Of a DNA stretch of 64,000 nt, positions 1 through 11,535 are shown one piece after another. Where the stretch lies: contig OV050030.1 of assembly GCA_920105625.2 (NCBI GenBank), positions 215,496,325-215,560,324 of the forward strand. Reading direction: 5' to 3'. The notes under the pieces are model-generated. The model made no database searches. It was not told the DNA's origin and saw only the letters and a program-made list of their open reading frames with translations. The stretch is from Clusia tigrina (Eukaryota > Arthropoda > Insecta > Diptera > Clusiidae). Position numbers and translations under genes: made by a program. Within the stretch, counting starts at the first letter, position 1. The number at the start of each line of letters is the position of its first letter.

Positions 1-1393
1 AACTTCTATACGGTGCTTCCTACACTTATCAAACTTTTCAACATTCAAATGCTTGTAACTTCTTACTGGCGAGTCATAAAACCTTGAAATTTGGTGACAA
101 TAAAGTACTCGAGCCTCTTGTCAATTAAAGATATCGCTCATAGCTAGGCTACCCTTGACTCCAAAATAAAACACTGATATAACTTCAAATCGCCCTATCT
201 TCTACACTGTACGTCCTACACCTATCAAAGTTTGCGACATTCAAATGCTTGTAACTTTTTACTGGAGCGTCATAAAACCTTGAAATTTTGTGACAATAAA
301 GTACTCGAGCCTCTTATCAATTTAAGCTATCGCTCATAGCTATGCTACCCTTGAGTCCCAAATCAAACAGTGATAAAACTTCAAATGGCCCTAACTTCTA
401 TACGGTGCGTCCTATACCAATCAAAGTTTGCAACAATCAAATGCGTGTAACTTTTAGTGGAGCTTAATAAAATCTTGAAATTTTGTGACAATAAAGTACT
501 CGAGCCTCTTGTCAATTTAAGCTTTCGCTCATAGCTACCCTTGAGTCCCAAATCAAACTCAGATAAAACTTCAAATGGCCCTAACTTCTATACGGTGCGT
601 CCTACACCTATCAAAGTTTGCAACAATCAAATGCTTGCAACTTTTTACTTGAGCGTCATAAAACCTTGAAATTTTGTGGCAATAAAGTACTCGAGCCTCT
701 TATCAATTTAAGCTATGGGTCATAGCTATGCTACCCTTGAGTCCCAAATCAAACACTGATAAAACTTCAAATGGCCCTAACTTCTATACGGTGCGTCCTA
801 CACCTATCAAAGTTTGCAACAATCAAATGCTTGTAACTTTTTACTGGAGCGTCATAAAACCTTGAAATTTGGTGACAATAAAGTACTCGAGCCTCATCAA
901 TGTAAGCTATCGCTCATAGCTATGCTATCCTAGAGTCCCGAGCCTCTTGTCAATTTAAGCTATCACTCATAGCTATGCTACCCTTGAGTCCCAAATCAAA
1001 CACTGATAAACTTTCAAATGGCCCTAACTTTTATACGGAGCATCCTACACCTACCAAATTTTGCAACAATCAAATGCTTGTAACTTTTTACTGGAGCGTC
1101 ATAAAACCTTCAAATTTGGTGACAATTTAAGCTATGGCTCATAGCTATGCTACCCTTGAGTCCCAAATCAAACACTGGCAAAACTTCAAATGGCCCTAAC
1201 TTCTATACTGTGCATCCTATACCAATCAAAGTTTGCAACAATCAAATGCGTGTAACTTTTTACTGGAGCTTAATAAAATCTTGAAATTTTGTGACAATAA
1301 AGTTATCGAGCTTCTTGTCAATTTAAGCTATCGTTCATGGCTATGCTACCCTTGAGTCCCAAATCAAACACTAATGAAACTTCAAATGGCCCT
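1..1393 (+). repeat. Higher-order repeat unit, 1393 bp, copy 1
   Basis: The block starting at base 1 is repeated with an offset of exactly 1393 bp. It holds about seven monomers of different variants in a fixed order, including a truncated 53 bp unit and a monomer lacking the GTACTCGAG stretch. The two copies differ at only a handful of single bases, such as CTACACC versus CTATACC near 605/1998. This is far less than the divergence between neighbouring monomers, so the multi-monomer block was copied as a unit and recently. Confidence 0.9.
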
Positions 1394-2786
1394 AACTTCT
1401 ATACGGTGCTTCCTACACTTATCAAACTTTTCAACATTCAAATGCTTGTAACTTCTTACTGGCGAGTCATAAAACCTTGAAATTTGGTGACAATAAAGTA
1501 CTCGAGCCTCTTGTCAATTAAAGATATCGCTCATAGCTAGGCTACCCTTGACTCCAAAATAAAACACTGATATAACTTCAAATCGCCCTATCTTCTACAC
1601 TGTACGTCCTACACCTATCAAAGTTTGCGACATTCAAATGCTTGTAACTTTTTACTGGAGCGTCATAAAACCTTGAAATTTTGTGACAATAAAGTACTCG
1701 AGCCTCTTATCAATTTAAGCTATCGCTCATAGCTATGCTACCCTTGAGTCCCAAATCAAACAGTGATAAAACTTCAAATGGCCCTAACTTCTATACGGTG
1801 CGTCCTATACCAATCAAAGTTTGCAACAATCAAATGCGTGTAACTTTTAGTGGAGCTTAATAAAATCTTGAAATTTTGTGACAATAAAGTACTCGAGCCT
1901 CTTGTCAATTTAAGCTTTCGCTCATAGCTACCCTTGAGTCCCAAATCAAACTCAGATAAAACTTCAAATGGCCCTAACTTCTATACGGTGCGTCCTATAC
2001 CTATCAAAGTTTGCAACAATCAAATGCTTGCAACTTTTTACTTGAGCGTCATAAAACCTTGAAATTTTGTGGCAATAAAGTACTCGAGCCTCTTATCAAT
2101 TTAAGCTATGGGTCATAGCTATGCTACCCTTGAGTCCCAAATCAAACACTGATAAAACTTCAAATGGCCCTAACTTCTATACGGTGCGTCCTACACCTAT
2201 CAAAGTTTGCAACAATCAAATGCTTGTAACTTTTTACTGGAGCGTCATAAAACCTTGAAATTTGGTGACAATAAAGTACTCGAGCCTCATCAATGTAAGC
2301 TATCGCTCATAGCTATGCTATCCTAGAGTCCCGAGCCTCTTGTGAATTTAAGCTATCACTCATAGCTATGCTACCCTTGAGTCCCAAATCAAACACTGAT
2401 AAACTTTCAAATGGCCCTAACTTTTATACGGAGCATCCTACACCTACCAAATTTTGCAACAATCAAATGCTTGTAACTTTTTACTGGAGCGTCATAAAAC
2501 CTTCAAATTTGGTGACAATTTAAGCTATGGCTCATAGCTATGCTACCCTTGAGTCCCAAATCAAACACTAGCAAAACTTCAAATGGCCCTAACTTCTATA
2601 CTGTGCATCCTATACCAATCAAAGTTTGCAACAATCAAATGCGTGTAACTTTTTACTGGAGCTTAATAAAATCTTGAAATTTTGTGACAATAAAGTTATC
2701 GAGCTTCTTGTCAATTTAAGCTATCGTTCATGGCTATGCTACCCTTGAGTCCCAAATCAAACACTAATAAAACTTCAAATGACCCT
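1394..2786 (+). repeat. Higher-order repeat unit, 1393 bp, copy 2
   Basis: Near-identical second copy of the preceding block. After its end the sequence follows a different variant order: the expected GGTGCTTCCTACACTTATC is replaced by GGTGCGTCCTACACCTATC. This shows that only two full units are present here. A diverged, partly colinear version of the same monomer order continues to about 4180. Confidence 0.88.
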
Positions 2787-5100
2787 AACTTCTATACGGT
2801 GCGTCCTACACCTATCAAAGTTTGCAACAATCAAATGCTTGCAACTTTTAACTGGAGCGTCATAAAATCTTGAAATTTTGTGACAATAAAGTACTAGAGC
2901 CTCTTATCAATTAAAGCTATCGCTCATAGCTACGCTACCTTTGACTCCAAAATAAAACACTGACATAACTTCAAATGGCCCTATCTTCTACACGGTACGT
3001 CCTACATCTATCAAAGTTTGCGACATTGAAATGCTTGTAACTTTTTACTGGAGCGTCATAAAATCGTGAAATTTTGTGACAATAAAGTACTCGAGTCTCT
3101 TATCAATTTAAGCTATCGCTCATAGCTATGCTAACCTTGAGTCCCAAATCAAACACTGATAAAACTTCAAATGGTCGAAACTTCTATACGGTGCGTCCTA
3201 CACCTATCAAAGTTTGCAAAAATCAAATGCTTGTAACTTTTTACTGGAGCCTTGAAATTTGGTGACAATAAAGTACTCGAGCCTCTTATCAATTTAAGCT
3301 ATCGGTCATAGCTATGCTACCTTTGAGTCCCAAATCAAACACTGAAAAAACTCAAAATGGCCCTAACTTCTATACGGTGCGTCCTATACCAATCAAAGTT
3401 TGCAACAATCAAATGCGTGTAACTTTTAGTGGAGCTTATTAAAATCTTGAAATTTTGTGACAATAAAGTACTCGAGCCTCTTGTCAATTTAAGCTTTCGC
3501 TCATAGCTACCCTTGAGTCCCAAATCAAACTCTGATAAAACTTCAAATGGCCCTAACTTCTATACGGTGCGTCCTACACCTATCAAAGTTTGCAACAATC
3601 AAATGCTTGCAACTTTTTACTTGAGCGTCATAAAACCTTGAAATTTTGTGGCAATAAAGTACTCGAGCCTCTTATCAATTTAAGCTATGGCTCATAGCTA
3701 TGCTACCCTTGAGTCCCAAATCAAACACTGATAAAACTTCAAATGGCCCTACTTCTATACGGTGCGTCCTACACCTATCAAAGTTTGCAACAATCAAATG
3801 CTTGTAACTTTTTACTGGAGCGTCATAAAACCTTGAAATTTGGTGACAATATAGTACTCGCGCCTCATCAATGTAAGCTATCGCTCATAGCTATGCTACC
3901 CTTGAGTCCCGAGCCTCTTGTCAATTTAAGCTATCACTCATAGCTATGCTACCCTTGAGTCCCAAATAAAACACTGATAAACCTTCAAATGGCCCTAACT
4001 TTTATACGGAGCATCCTACACCTACCAAATTTTGCAACAATCAAATGCATGTAACTTTTTACTGGAGCGTCATAAAACCTTGAAATTTTGTGACAATAAA
4101 GTACTCGAGCCTCTTATCAATTTAAGCTATCGATCATAGCTATGCTACCCTTGAGTCACAAATCAAACACTAATGAAACTTCAAATGGCCCTAACTTCTA
4201 TACGGTGCGTCCTACACTTATCAAACTTTTCAACATTCAAATGCTTGTAACTTCTTAGTGGCGAGTCATAAAATCTTGAAATTTTTTGACAATAAAGTAC
4301 TAGAGCCTCTTATCAATTAAAGCTATCGCTCATAGCAACGCTACCCTTGACTCCAAAATAAAACACTGATATAACTTCAAATGGCCCTATCTTCTACACG
4401 GTACGTCCTACACCTATCAAAGTTTGCGACATTCAAATGCTTGTAACTTTTTACTGAAGCGTCATAAAACCTTGAAATTTTGTGACAATAAAGTACTCGA
4501 GCCTCTTATCAATTAAAGATATCGCTCATAGCTACGCTACCCTTGACTCCAAAATAAAACACTGATATAACTTCAAGTGGCCCTATCTTCTACACGGTAC
4601 GTCCTACACCTATCAAAGTTTGCGCATTCAAATGCTTGTAACTTTTTACTGGAGCGTCATAAAACCTTGAAATTTTGTGACAATAAAGTTCTCGAGCCTC
4701 TTATCAATTTAATCTATCGCTCATAGCTATGCTACCCTTGAGTCCCAAATCAAACACTGATAAAACTTCAAATGGACCTAATTTCTGTACGGTGCGTCCT
4801 ATACCTATGAAAGTTGGCAACAATCAAATGCTTGTAACTTTTTACTATAACGTCATAAAACCTTGAAATTTGGTGACAATAAAGTACTCGAGCCTCTTAC
4901 CAATTTAATCTATGGCTCATAGCTATGCTACCCTTGAGTCCCAAATCAAACACTGATAAAACTTCAAATGGCCCTAACTTCTATACGGTGCGTCCTACAC
5001 CTATCAAAGTTTGCAACAATCAAATGCTTGCAACTTTTTACTGGGGCGTCATAAAATCTTGAAATTTTGTGACAATAAAGTACTAGAGCCTCTTATCAAT

Positions 5101-5103
5101 TAA
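5101..5103. repeat. Target site duplication TAA, left of transposon copy A
   Basis: TAA precedes the terminal CCCC and is repeated after the terminal GGGG at 11594-11596. The unoccupied satellite reads CAATTAAAGC, which equals the left flank plus the right flank with one TAA removed, so the duplication is 3 bp. The same arrangement is seen around copy B. Confidence 0.8.
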
Positions 5104-5114
5104 CCCCTCTATTC
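5104..5114 (+). repeat. Left terminal inverted repeat, copy A
   Basis: CCCCTCTATTC, the exact reverse complement of GAATAGAGGGG at the right end. Similarity between the two ends falls away immediately inside. Confidence 0.85.
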
Positions 5115-5350
5115 TTATTCAGTCACAAAACTCAACACAGGCACATGTGTCATCCGAGTAGCAGTAGAGACTCAGAGCCATTCACAGAGAAAACTGAACG
5201 CTCTCTGAGTTACACATGAGCTTTTTATTGAGACAACTTCGATAGCAGGTCACAGCGATAAACATTTAAAAATCGAATTAAATTTTTTTATTTAATAATT
5301 TATTTTAATCACAAATAAACAATAAAAAATTAATAAGTATATATAATTAA

Positions 5351-6056
<706 letters not shown>

Positions 6057-6063
6057 TAGAGAC
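6057..6063. repeat. Target site duplication TAGAGAC, left of the LINE
   Basis: TAGAGAC is repeated directly after the LINE tail at 11551-11557. The uninterrupted sequence in copy B reads AATAGAGACAGAACTC, with a single TAGAGAC. This fixes both LINE ends and shows target-primed insertion with a 7 bp duplication. Confidence 0.9.
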
Positions 6064-6482
6064 GGGGTTGAAGCGTCAGTTTTCGCAGGATGGAAATATG
6101 CGATTATAGTTCTAGGAACATTAGCCTCTATTCCATCTAGACCGATAGTGCGTGGCGAAGAGTCACATCTTGCCCGAGGTAACCCTGCTATTTATAACAG
6201 AACACTATGGATCTAGACTGAGGAGTCAATAAACACCTCCCCGGATACAGGGTGTGGAGGAGCAAACCTCTATAAAAAACCTCTGGGTTGGAGTAAGATG
6301 TCATACGACCCGTGTCGATGCTCAGCCTGGCTGGGGGCCCAGTCAAAAAAAAAAAAAAAATAGCCCAGTCTCTAACGGAGTGCTCCGGATACTTGGCGTC
6401 CTCCGGTTCTATCTAGCCTTACTCGCGCACACGGACCTCTGCGCGAGCGGACCTCTCTTGTCCGATACTCGTGGGACCACAT
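6064..6482 (+). other. LINE 5' untranslated region
   Basis: Leader between the element start (GGGGTTGAAG) and the first plausible ORF1 ATG. It contains a 16-base A run at 6345-6360 and no coding frame with recognisable homology. LINEs of this type normally carry an internal promoter here, but I cannot point to specific promoter motifs. Confidence 0.65.
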
Positions 6483-6860
6483 ATGTCTTTAAATCTAAAA
6501 CCAAATCCAAAACCAAAGGAGGGCGGTCCTCCCAAAAAACCGACTGAGGCGATCCTGTCTACCGCTAATATAAGGGTGGCAGACAGACCGATAGCAGCAG
6601 GAGGCAGAAGGGGCTTAAGCGTTAGGGCTGGTCCTAGCACGAGTGCTGGTAGTAGGGGACGGGGAGGCTTGGGAAAACCGGTCTCTCATCTCTTTCAAAG
6701 GGGTGCTGAAGGAAGAAACCCGGAGGAGATGGTAAAAACCCAAACGCTGACTGCGGTCAGGCGGCGGGGGGCTACCCCGGGGATCGTTCGGCAGCAGATA
6801 GTAGAGGGGCCCAGCAGCTCAAAGAAGGTTGCTGGGGTAGGCCAGGGCGGGGGCGTTTAA
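6483..6860 (+). pseudogene. LINE ORF1, N-terminal segment (frameshifted)
   Basis: The frame opens at ATG 6483 and encodes a basic, Pro/Gly/Lys-rich, low-complexity N-terminus (MSLNLKPNPKPKEGG...) typical of the disordered start of LINE ORF1 proteins, which bind element RNA. It runs into a TAA after a G-rich stretch (GGCGGGGGCG, about 6846-6855). Sensible ORF1 sequence then continues in the next frame (FKPVRPSKQAYYDRKAAM...) from about 6856 to 6985, before switching back to the original frame. The two shifts compensate each other, and each lies at a five-G run. Decay and sequencing indels are both possible. Confidence 0.65.
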
Positions 6861-6977
6861 ACCCGTCCGTCCGTCTAAGCAGGCCTATTATGATAGGAAG
6901 GCGGCCATGAGGGTCATGGCCAAACATGAGGCTCTACCCACAGACCAGCTCACTGAGGAGCAGGCCAAATCGGTAGA

Positions 6978-7910
6978 GTGGGCAAGGGGGTGCTATCCGG
7001 CTTGGGCAAACCGGCGAGTACAGCCCCAAAGAGACAACGCTCGGCTGAAGAGGCGGGTGAGGTCGCTAAAAGACAAAAAGTCGGCGGCCAGAAATACCCA
7101 TCCTACAGCGACGTTGTCAAAGGTGGGGGTGAGATGCTGGCCATCATCGACCGGAAGGAGGAGGAAGAGGTCATACCCAAAGAGAAGTGGAGGTGGGTGG
7201 AGCAAGCGATTGCCGAAGTCTACCTCCAAGTCTTAGAGGAAAACCCTGGACCCCCCCCTTTCTGTCATGATGCGGGCTGGTATCAGGGCAGGGCCAAACT
7301 TATCGCATGCGATGACAGCAGGTCAGCCAACCTTTACAAGATCGCGGTAAGCAAGGTTGGCGAGATCTGGCCGGGAGCCAAGCTAGAAGCCGTCAGCAGG
7401 GAAGAAGTTCCCAGCAGACCCAGAGCCCGGGTCTGGATGCCGGCTAAGCCAGCTGAACCGGATAGAATAGAGGCGATCTTTAAATCGTGCAACAGGGAGC
7501 TTCCAACCCATAACTGGAAGGTAGCGAAGCTCGAGGAGCCAGTGGAAGGAAGGAGGCAGGTGTTGCTGATACTCAACGCTGAGTCCCTTGCCCCACTGGC
7601 AGAGAGACACGGGGTAGTCAGGTTCGGGTTCGTTGACGCGACCGTCCGGATCTACCGCAGTGACGAGCAAGTTTTGGAGCCGGAGGAGATAGAGGGTGAC
7701 AAGGCTAGCGAGGCTGGCTGTGGTGAAGAAGGATTGTCCAGCAGCCAAAGGTCGACCGACTCAGAGCAGCTGACCGGGGTCGGGCAGCTCTTTGAGGAGG
7801 ACGACCTGCTTGACTACACCGAAGAAGAGGAGGACGCGGACGTTACGATGGTGGAGGCAAGAAGGACAGATTCTTATGAAGCTGATCCAAATCCACCTCC
7901 ACCATTGTAA
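6978..7910 (+). pseudogene. LINE ORF1, main segment with DUF4780-like domain
   Basis: About 310 codons. Residues 1-60 are a Lys/Arg-rich linker (PKRQRSAEEAGEVAKRQK). Residues about 80-235 match the DUF4780 pattern known from insect retrotransposon ORF1 proteins: a WPGAKLEAV stretch, RPRARVWMP, HNWKVAKLEEP and a hydrophobic VLLILNAESL strand. The C-terminus is very acidic (EEDDLLDYTEEEEDAD). No CCHC zinc knuckle is visible, in line with this ORF1 type. The protein is expected to form the ribonucleoprotein particle; that role is family knowledge, not visible here. No initiator ATG lies at its 5' end, because this segment is the continuation of the frame broken upstream near 6980. Its stop overlaps the ORF2 start by 35 bp. 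Confidence 0.75.
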
Positions 7911-8337
7911 ACTCGCCTCTGCGAACTTGATGGTCCGCCTGGTTTCCGGTGGTTTTGACGTGGCCCTCATCCAAGAGCCGTGGATATGCGGCAACAAAAT
8001 CTGCGGTTTGAAGATGAGAGGCTTCAAGATGATAGCCGCTCAGAGCACAGGTAAGCCTCGTGCTTGTATAGTTGCAAAGGATAACATTAACATCTTTTTG
8101 CTCCCACAGTTAAGTAATGGCGATACGGTGGCGGCAAGCATTGAGCTGCAAAATGGCAGTCTCTGGGTAGCCTCCGCATATATGCCTCACGACAAGGTCG
8201 CTTCACCAGAGGAGGTTCGGACATTGGTCATGGAGGCAGCCGCAGCCAAAAGGAACTTGGTTGTCTCCAGTGACGTAAACGCACACAACACTTTGTGGGG
8301 AAGCTCAAACACTAACGCAAGAGGTGAGTCAGTTTGA
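7876..8337 (+). pseudogene. LINE ORF2, APE-type endonuclease domain (ends at nonsense codon)
   Basis: The ATG at 7876 gives MKLIQIHLHHCK..., the usual start of I-superfamily endonucleases, so ORF2 overlaps the end of ORF1. Visible motifs are VALIQEPW (catalytic Glu at residue 34), ASAYMPH and SSDVNAHNTLWGS. The usual Asn of the first motif (QxNLxHCK) is His here (residue 7), which may impair catalysis. An in-frame TGA at 8335-8337 ends the frame, but recognisable sequence carries on in the same frame directly after it. It is therefore a nonsense mutation or base error, not the natural end. The endonuclease nicks target DNA for target-primed reverse transcription. Confidence 0.8.
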
Positions 8338-9855
8338 GACTTCATTATAGAGAATAAGCTTAGTGTGGTAAATTTAGGCTCAGAGCCGACGTTTATAACA
8401 CAAAATAGAAGGGAAGTGTTAGATATTACCCTGACCCTCGATAACTTCGCTAACAATATAAAAAGATGGAGAGTGTCGAATGAAAATGCCTACTCTGACC
8501 ATCGCTATATACTCGTAGAATACGAAGTGAACTTCCCACGAGCTCCAGTTAAGACCTTTAGAAATATACGGAGAACGGACTGGGGGAAGTATAGGAAAAC
8601 TCTCAGGGCCTCGCTGCCAATAAATCCCCCGTCTGATCCCACAGACCCTGTGGAATTAGACGGGCTGATCAATCAGGTAATCACGGCCCTGAATAGTTCA
8701 CTGACAGCCGGGTGCCCGGTTGTAAAACTGAGAGGCAAGGACAAACCACCTTGGTGGTCAATGGATCTAGGCCTTCTCCGGAAGTCCAACAGGCGGCTAT
8801 TTAACAGGGCTAAAACTTCGGGTCTGCCCGCGGACTGGGAAGCCTACAAGGCTGAGCTAAAAATATACAAGAAAGCAATCAGAATTGCGCAGCGACAGTC
8901 CTGGCAAAAATATTGTAGGGATGTGGAAGAAACATCGGAAGCAGCTAGACTAAGAAGAATCCTAGCGAGGACACCACACAACCTGGGCTACCTTAAAGGT
9001 CCGGGTGATATGTGGAGTGAATCGAGCGAGGAATCTTTGGCTCTTCTCTTAGATACGCATTTTCCAGGCAGTAGCACAGTGGAGGGTGATAACCCGACAC
9101 CTAGGGGCAGGCAGTCTGAGATAGGGAATGCGATAGTTACAGTCGAGAAAGTTCAGTGGGCCATTAACACCTTTGGTCCATATAAATCTCCGGGTCCGGA
9201 TGGAATCTATCCAGCTGAACTGCAACAATCACGGGACAAAATTACGCCCTGGGTTGTGACTGCAATTAGAAGCTGTCTAAACATGGGCTATATTCCGCTG
9301 AGATGGAGAGAAACGAAGGTTTCCTTCATACCCAAGGCAGGTAGGTCCTCTCATGTAAATCCTAAAGACTTCAGACCAATCAGTCTCACGTCTTTCCTCC
9401 TAAAAACACTGGAGAGAGTGATGGATGCACACTTACGGGAAGCTATACCAACTGGTAGAATCTCCTCGGCACAACATGCATACACGAAGGGCAAATCGAC
9501 AGAGACGGCGTTACACGTACTTATTGGTATAGTGGAAAAAGCCATCCAGCAGAAAGATTTCGCACTAGCGGCGTTCATTGACATAGAAGGCGCTTTCAAC
9601 AACATAAATGCGAACGCCATTACGGGAGCGTTAGAAGCTCTGGGCGTCGATCCTAATATGGTAGCGATGGTAGAAATGATACTCGTCAGTAGAAGGGTAA
9701 CTGCCAGCTTAGGTTCCCACACCTTAAGCAGACAGGTCTGCAGAGGCACTCCTCAGGGAGGAGTCCTCTCCTCCCTGCTCTGGAATTTGGCGGTAAATTC
9801 ATTACTGCTAGCTTTAGAGAGGTCGTCGCCTACGCTGATGACTTGGCAATTGTGA
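8338..9855 (+). pseudogene. LINE ORF2, endonuclease end and reverse transcriptase fingers/palm
   Basis: Same frame as the segment before the TGA. It begins DFIIENKLSVVNLGSEPTF and includes the final endonuclease motif NAYSDHRY. Reverse transcriptase blocks follow in order: GPYKSPGPDGIYP, FIPKAGRSSHVNPKDFRPISL, QHAYTKGKSTETAL, AAFIDIEGAFNNI (first catalytic Asp) and CRGTPQGGVLSSLLWNLAVN. The true sequence leaves this frame at about 9810-9820, just before the YADD box, and the last dozen codons to the TGA at 9853 are out of frame. There is no start codon of its own; a GTG at 8365 is only an internal codon. Confidence 0.85.
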
Positions 9856-11453
9856 TCAGAGGGAAATATCCAAACACTCTTATGGATATTTTGCGCTCTA
9901 GCATGGCCACGCTTACTGGTTGGACGGGAAGAAGGGGATTAGGGTTAAACCCTGAGAAAATGGAATTAATCCTCTTTTCTAAGAAAAATAGATCTCCTGA
10001 GGTCTCCCCGCTAATATACAAAGGTGTGGAAATTCCGATGAAGGAGACAGTTAGATATTTGGGACTAGTACTAGATAGAAAACTTACCTGGAAACCCAAT
10101 ATTGAAGAAAGAGTCAGGAAGGCCAATATTGCTTTCTACACATGTAAAAAAGCGGTCGGAATCAGGTGGGGGCTATCCCCAGGAATTATGCACTGGCTAT
10201 ACATTTCGGTGGTCAGACCCATATTGCTATATGGAATACTGGTATGGTGGCCAGCCACTCAGAAACAAAGCTATTTGAAGCTTCTGAGCAAGGTCCAAAG
10301 AACGGCTTTTTTATGTATCTCTGGTGCCTTAAGGACAACGCCTACTAAAGCTTTAGAAGTAATTCTCAACCTACCTACATTAGAGCTGGTAGGGAAACAA
10401 GTGGCCGCCACATCAGCACTAAGGCTGAAATGTGCGGCGTTATGGCATGATCGGCAGATTGGTCACTCGACTATTGCGCATACCTGGAGTAGTTCTGTCC
10501 AACACATTGACCACTCTATACCTAATCTCAACTTCGATAGGCACTTCCAGACATATATTCCGTCTAGAAGAGAGTGGCAAACAAAAATGCCATGGAGAAG
10601 GGGGGAACTTAATTTCTACACTGACGGATCCAAACTTGACGATAGAGTCGGTTTTGGAGTTTTCTCACAAGAATTGGGACTGGAACTTTCTTTCCGTCTC
10701 CCCGACCACTGCAGTGTTTATCAAGCAGAGGTCCTAGCCATAAAGGAGGTAGCCGTCTACTTAAATAGACATGCCGTAACCAGAAATATTATAAATATCT
10801 ACTCGGATAGCCAGACGGCCATCTTGTCAATGAATCCGGTCGCACTGAAATCAAAGGTTGCTCAGGACTGCCGAGTAGCCCTAAATGATATCAGTACCGC
10901 TTTCAAGGTACGCCTCATATGGGTTCCGGGGCATAGAGATATTGCGGGAAACTGTAGGGCTGATGACTTAGCCAGACGGGGTAGCAACCTTCCTTTAGGC
11001 ATGGACAGATGTGAAATTGGAATACCTATTGCCACCTGTAAACTGATGCTGAAGGATAGGGTCGTGCGTGAGACCAATGGGTCTTGGGCACAAGAGGGCA
11101 CTTGCTTAACGACTAGGCTAATGTGGCCGGAACTTAATAGTAGGAAAACTAGAGACTTGCTTGCCCTGCCGAGAGAAAATATCTCTAAGGTCGTGGCATG
11201 TATTACTGGTCACTGGCTTTTCGGCAGACATGCTATCAGGCTGGGAGTATTATCTCATGAATACTGCAGAAGCTGTGGGGATGAGGAGGAGGAGGAGACT
11301 GTGGAGCATCTCTTCTGTAGTTGCCCCGCTCTGGCCAGAAGCAGAGCGGGCTCTTTAGGCAAATTCGCTTTTAGCTCTCTTACAGAGGTGTCTAGCGCGA
11401 AGATCAAACAAATCCTGCTCTTTATTAGGGCTTCAAAATGGTTCGACGAGTGA
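9819..11453 (+). pseudogene. LINE ORF2, RT catalytic box, RNase H and C-terminal CCHC
   Basis: The frame resumes with EVVAYADD (catalytic YADD at 9831-9842) after the frameshift. It continues through RT thumb motifs (LGLNPEKMELILFSKK, VRYLGLVLDRKLTW). An RNase H domain follows with NFYTDGSK, YQAEVLAIKE, YSDSQTAI and VPGHRDIAGNCRADDLA, covering the D-E-D-H/D catalytic set. Near the end CRSCGDEEEE...VEHLFCSC gives a CX2CX10HX4C motif, as in I, R1 and LOA ORF2 proteins. It ends at a natural TGA. RNase H removes element RNA after first-strand synthesis, and its presence separates this element from Jockey-type LINEs. Confidence 0.85.
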
Positions 11454-11535
11454 ATCGGAGGTGCGTTGTGGCGCGGTGGTATCACAATGGACCCATGGTG
11501 GTCTGAGTGAGCTGGTCCTTGAACTGGCTGCACAT
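11454..11535 (+). other. LINE 3' untranslated region
   Basis: About 80 bp between the ORF2 stop and the repeat tail, relatively G+C-rich (GTGCGTTGTGGCGCGGTGG). The 3' UTR of such elements is normally what their reverse transcriptase recognises. No AATAAA signal is present. Confidence 0.7.

Larger units (their letters stand above)
1..5103 (+). repeat. Satellite array I, ~196 bp monomers
   Basis: Head-to-tail tandem repeat. A recognisable monomer starts at AACTTCAAATGG and runs 196 bp to the next copy, for example 567 to 763. A common variant lacks 6 bp (TATGCT) and is 190 bp, for example 377 to 567. Other variants lack about 10 bp after TACTGGAGC or about 20 bp around GTACTCGAG. The sequence is A+T-rich, and neither 196 nor 190 is a multiple of three, so no reading frame stays open across monomers. 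Short frames inside it are not genes. It ends exactly at the TAA target site of transposon copy A. Function is unknown; centromeric or pericentromeric satellite is an inference from size, composition and array length. Confidence 0.97.

Noticed and set aside
1..5103. CRISPR-like regularly spaced repeats
   Set aside because: The whole unit is repeated without unique spacers, and the context is a eukaryotic satellite with transposons.
9843..9845. TTG at 9843 and GTG at 8365 as independent gene starts in the LINE
   Set aside because: Recognisable ORF2 sequence continues upstream of both; they are internal codons after a frameshift and a nonsense codon.
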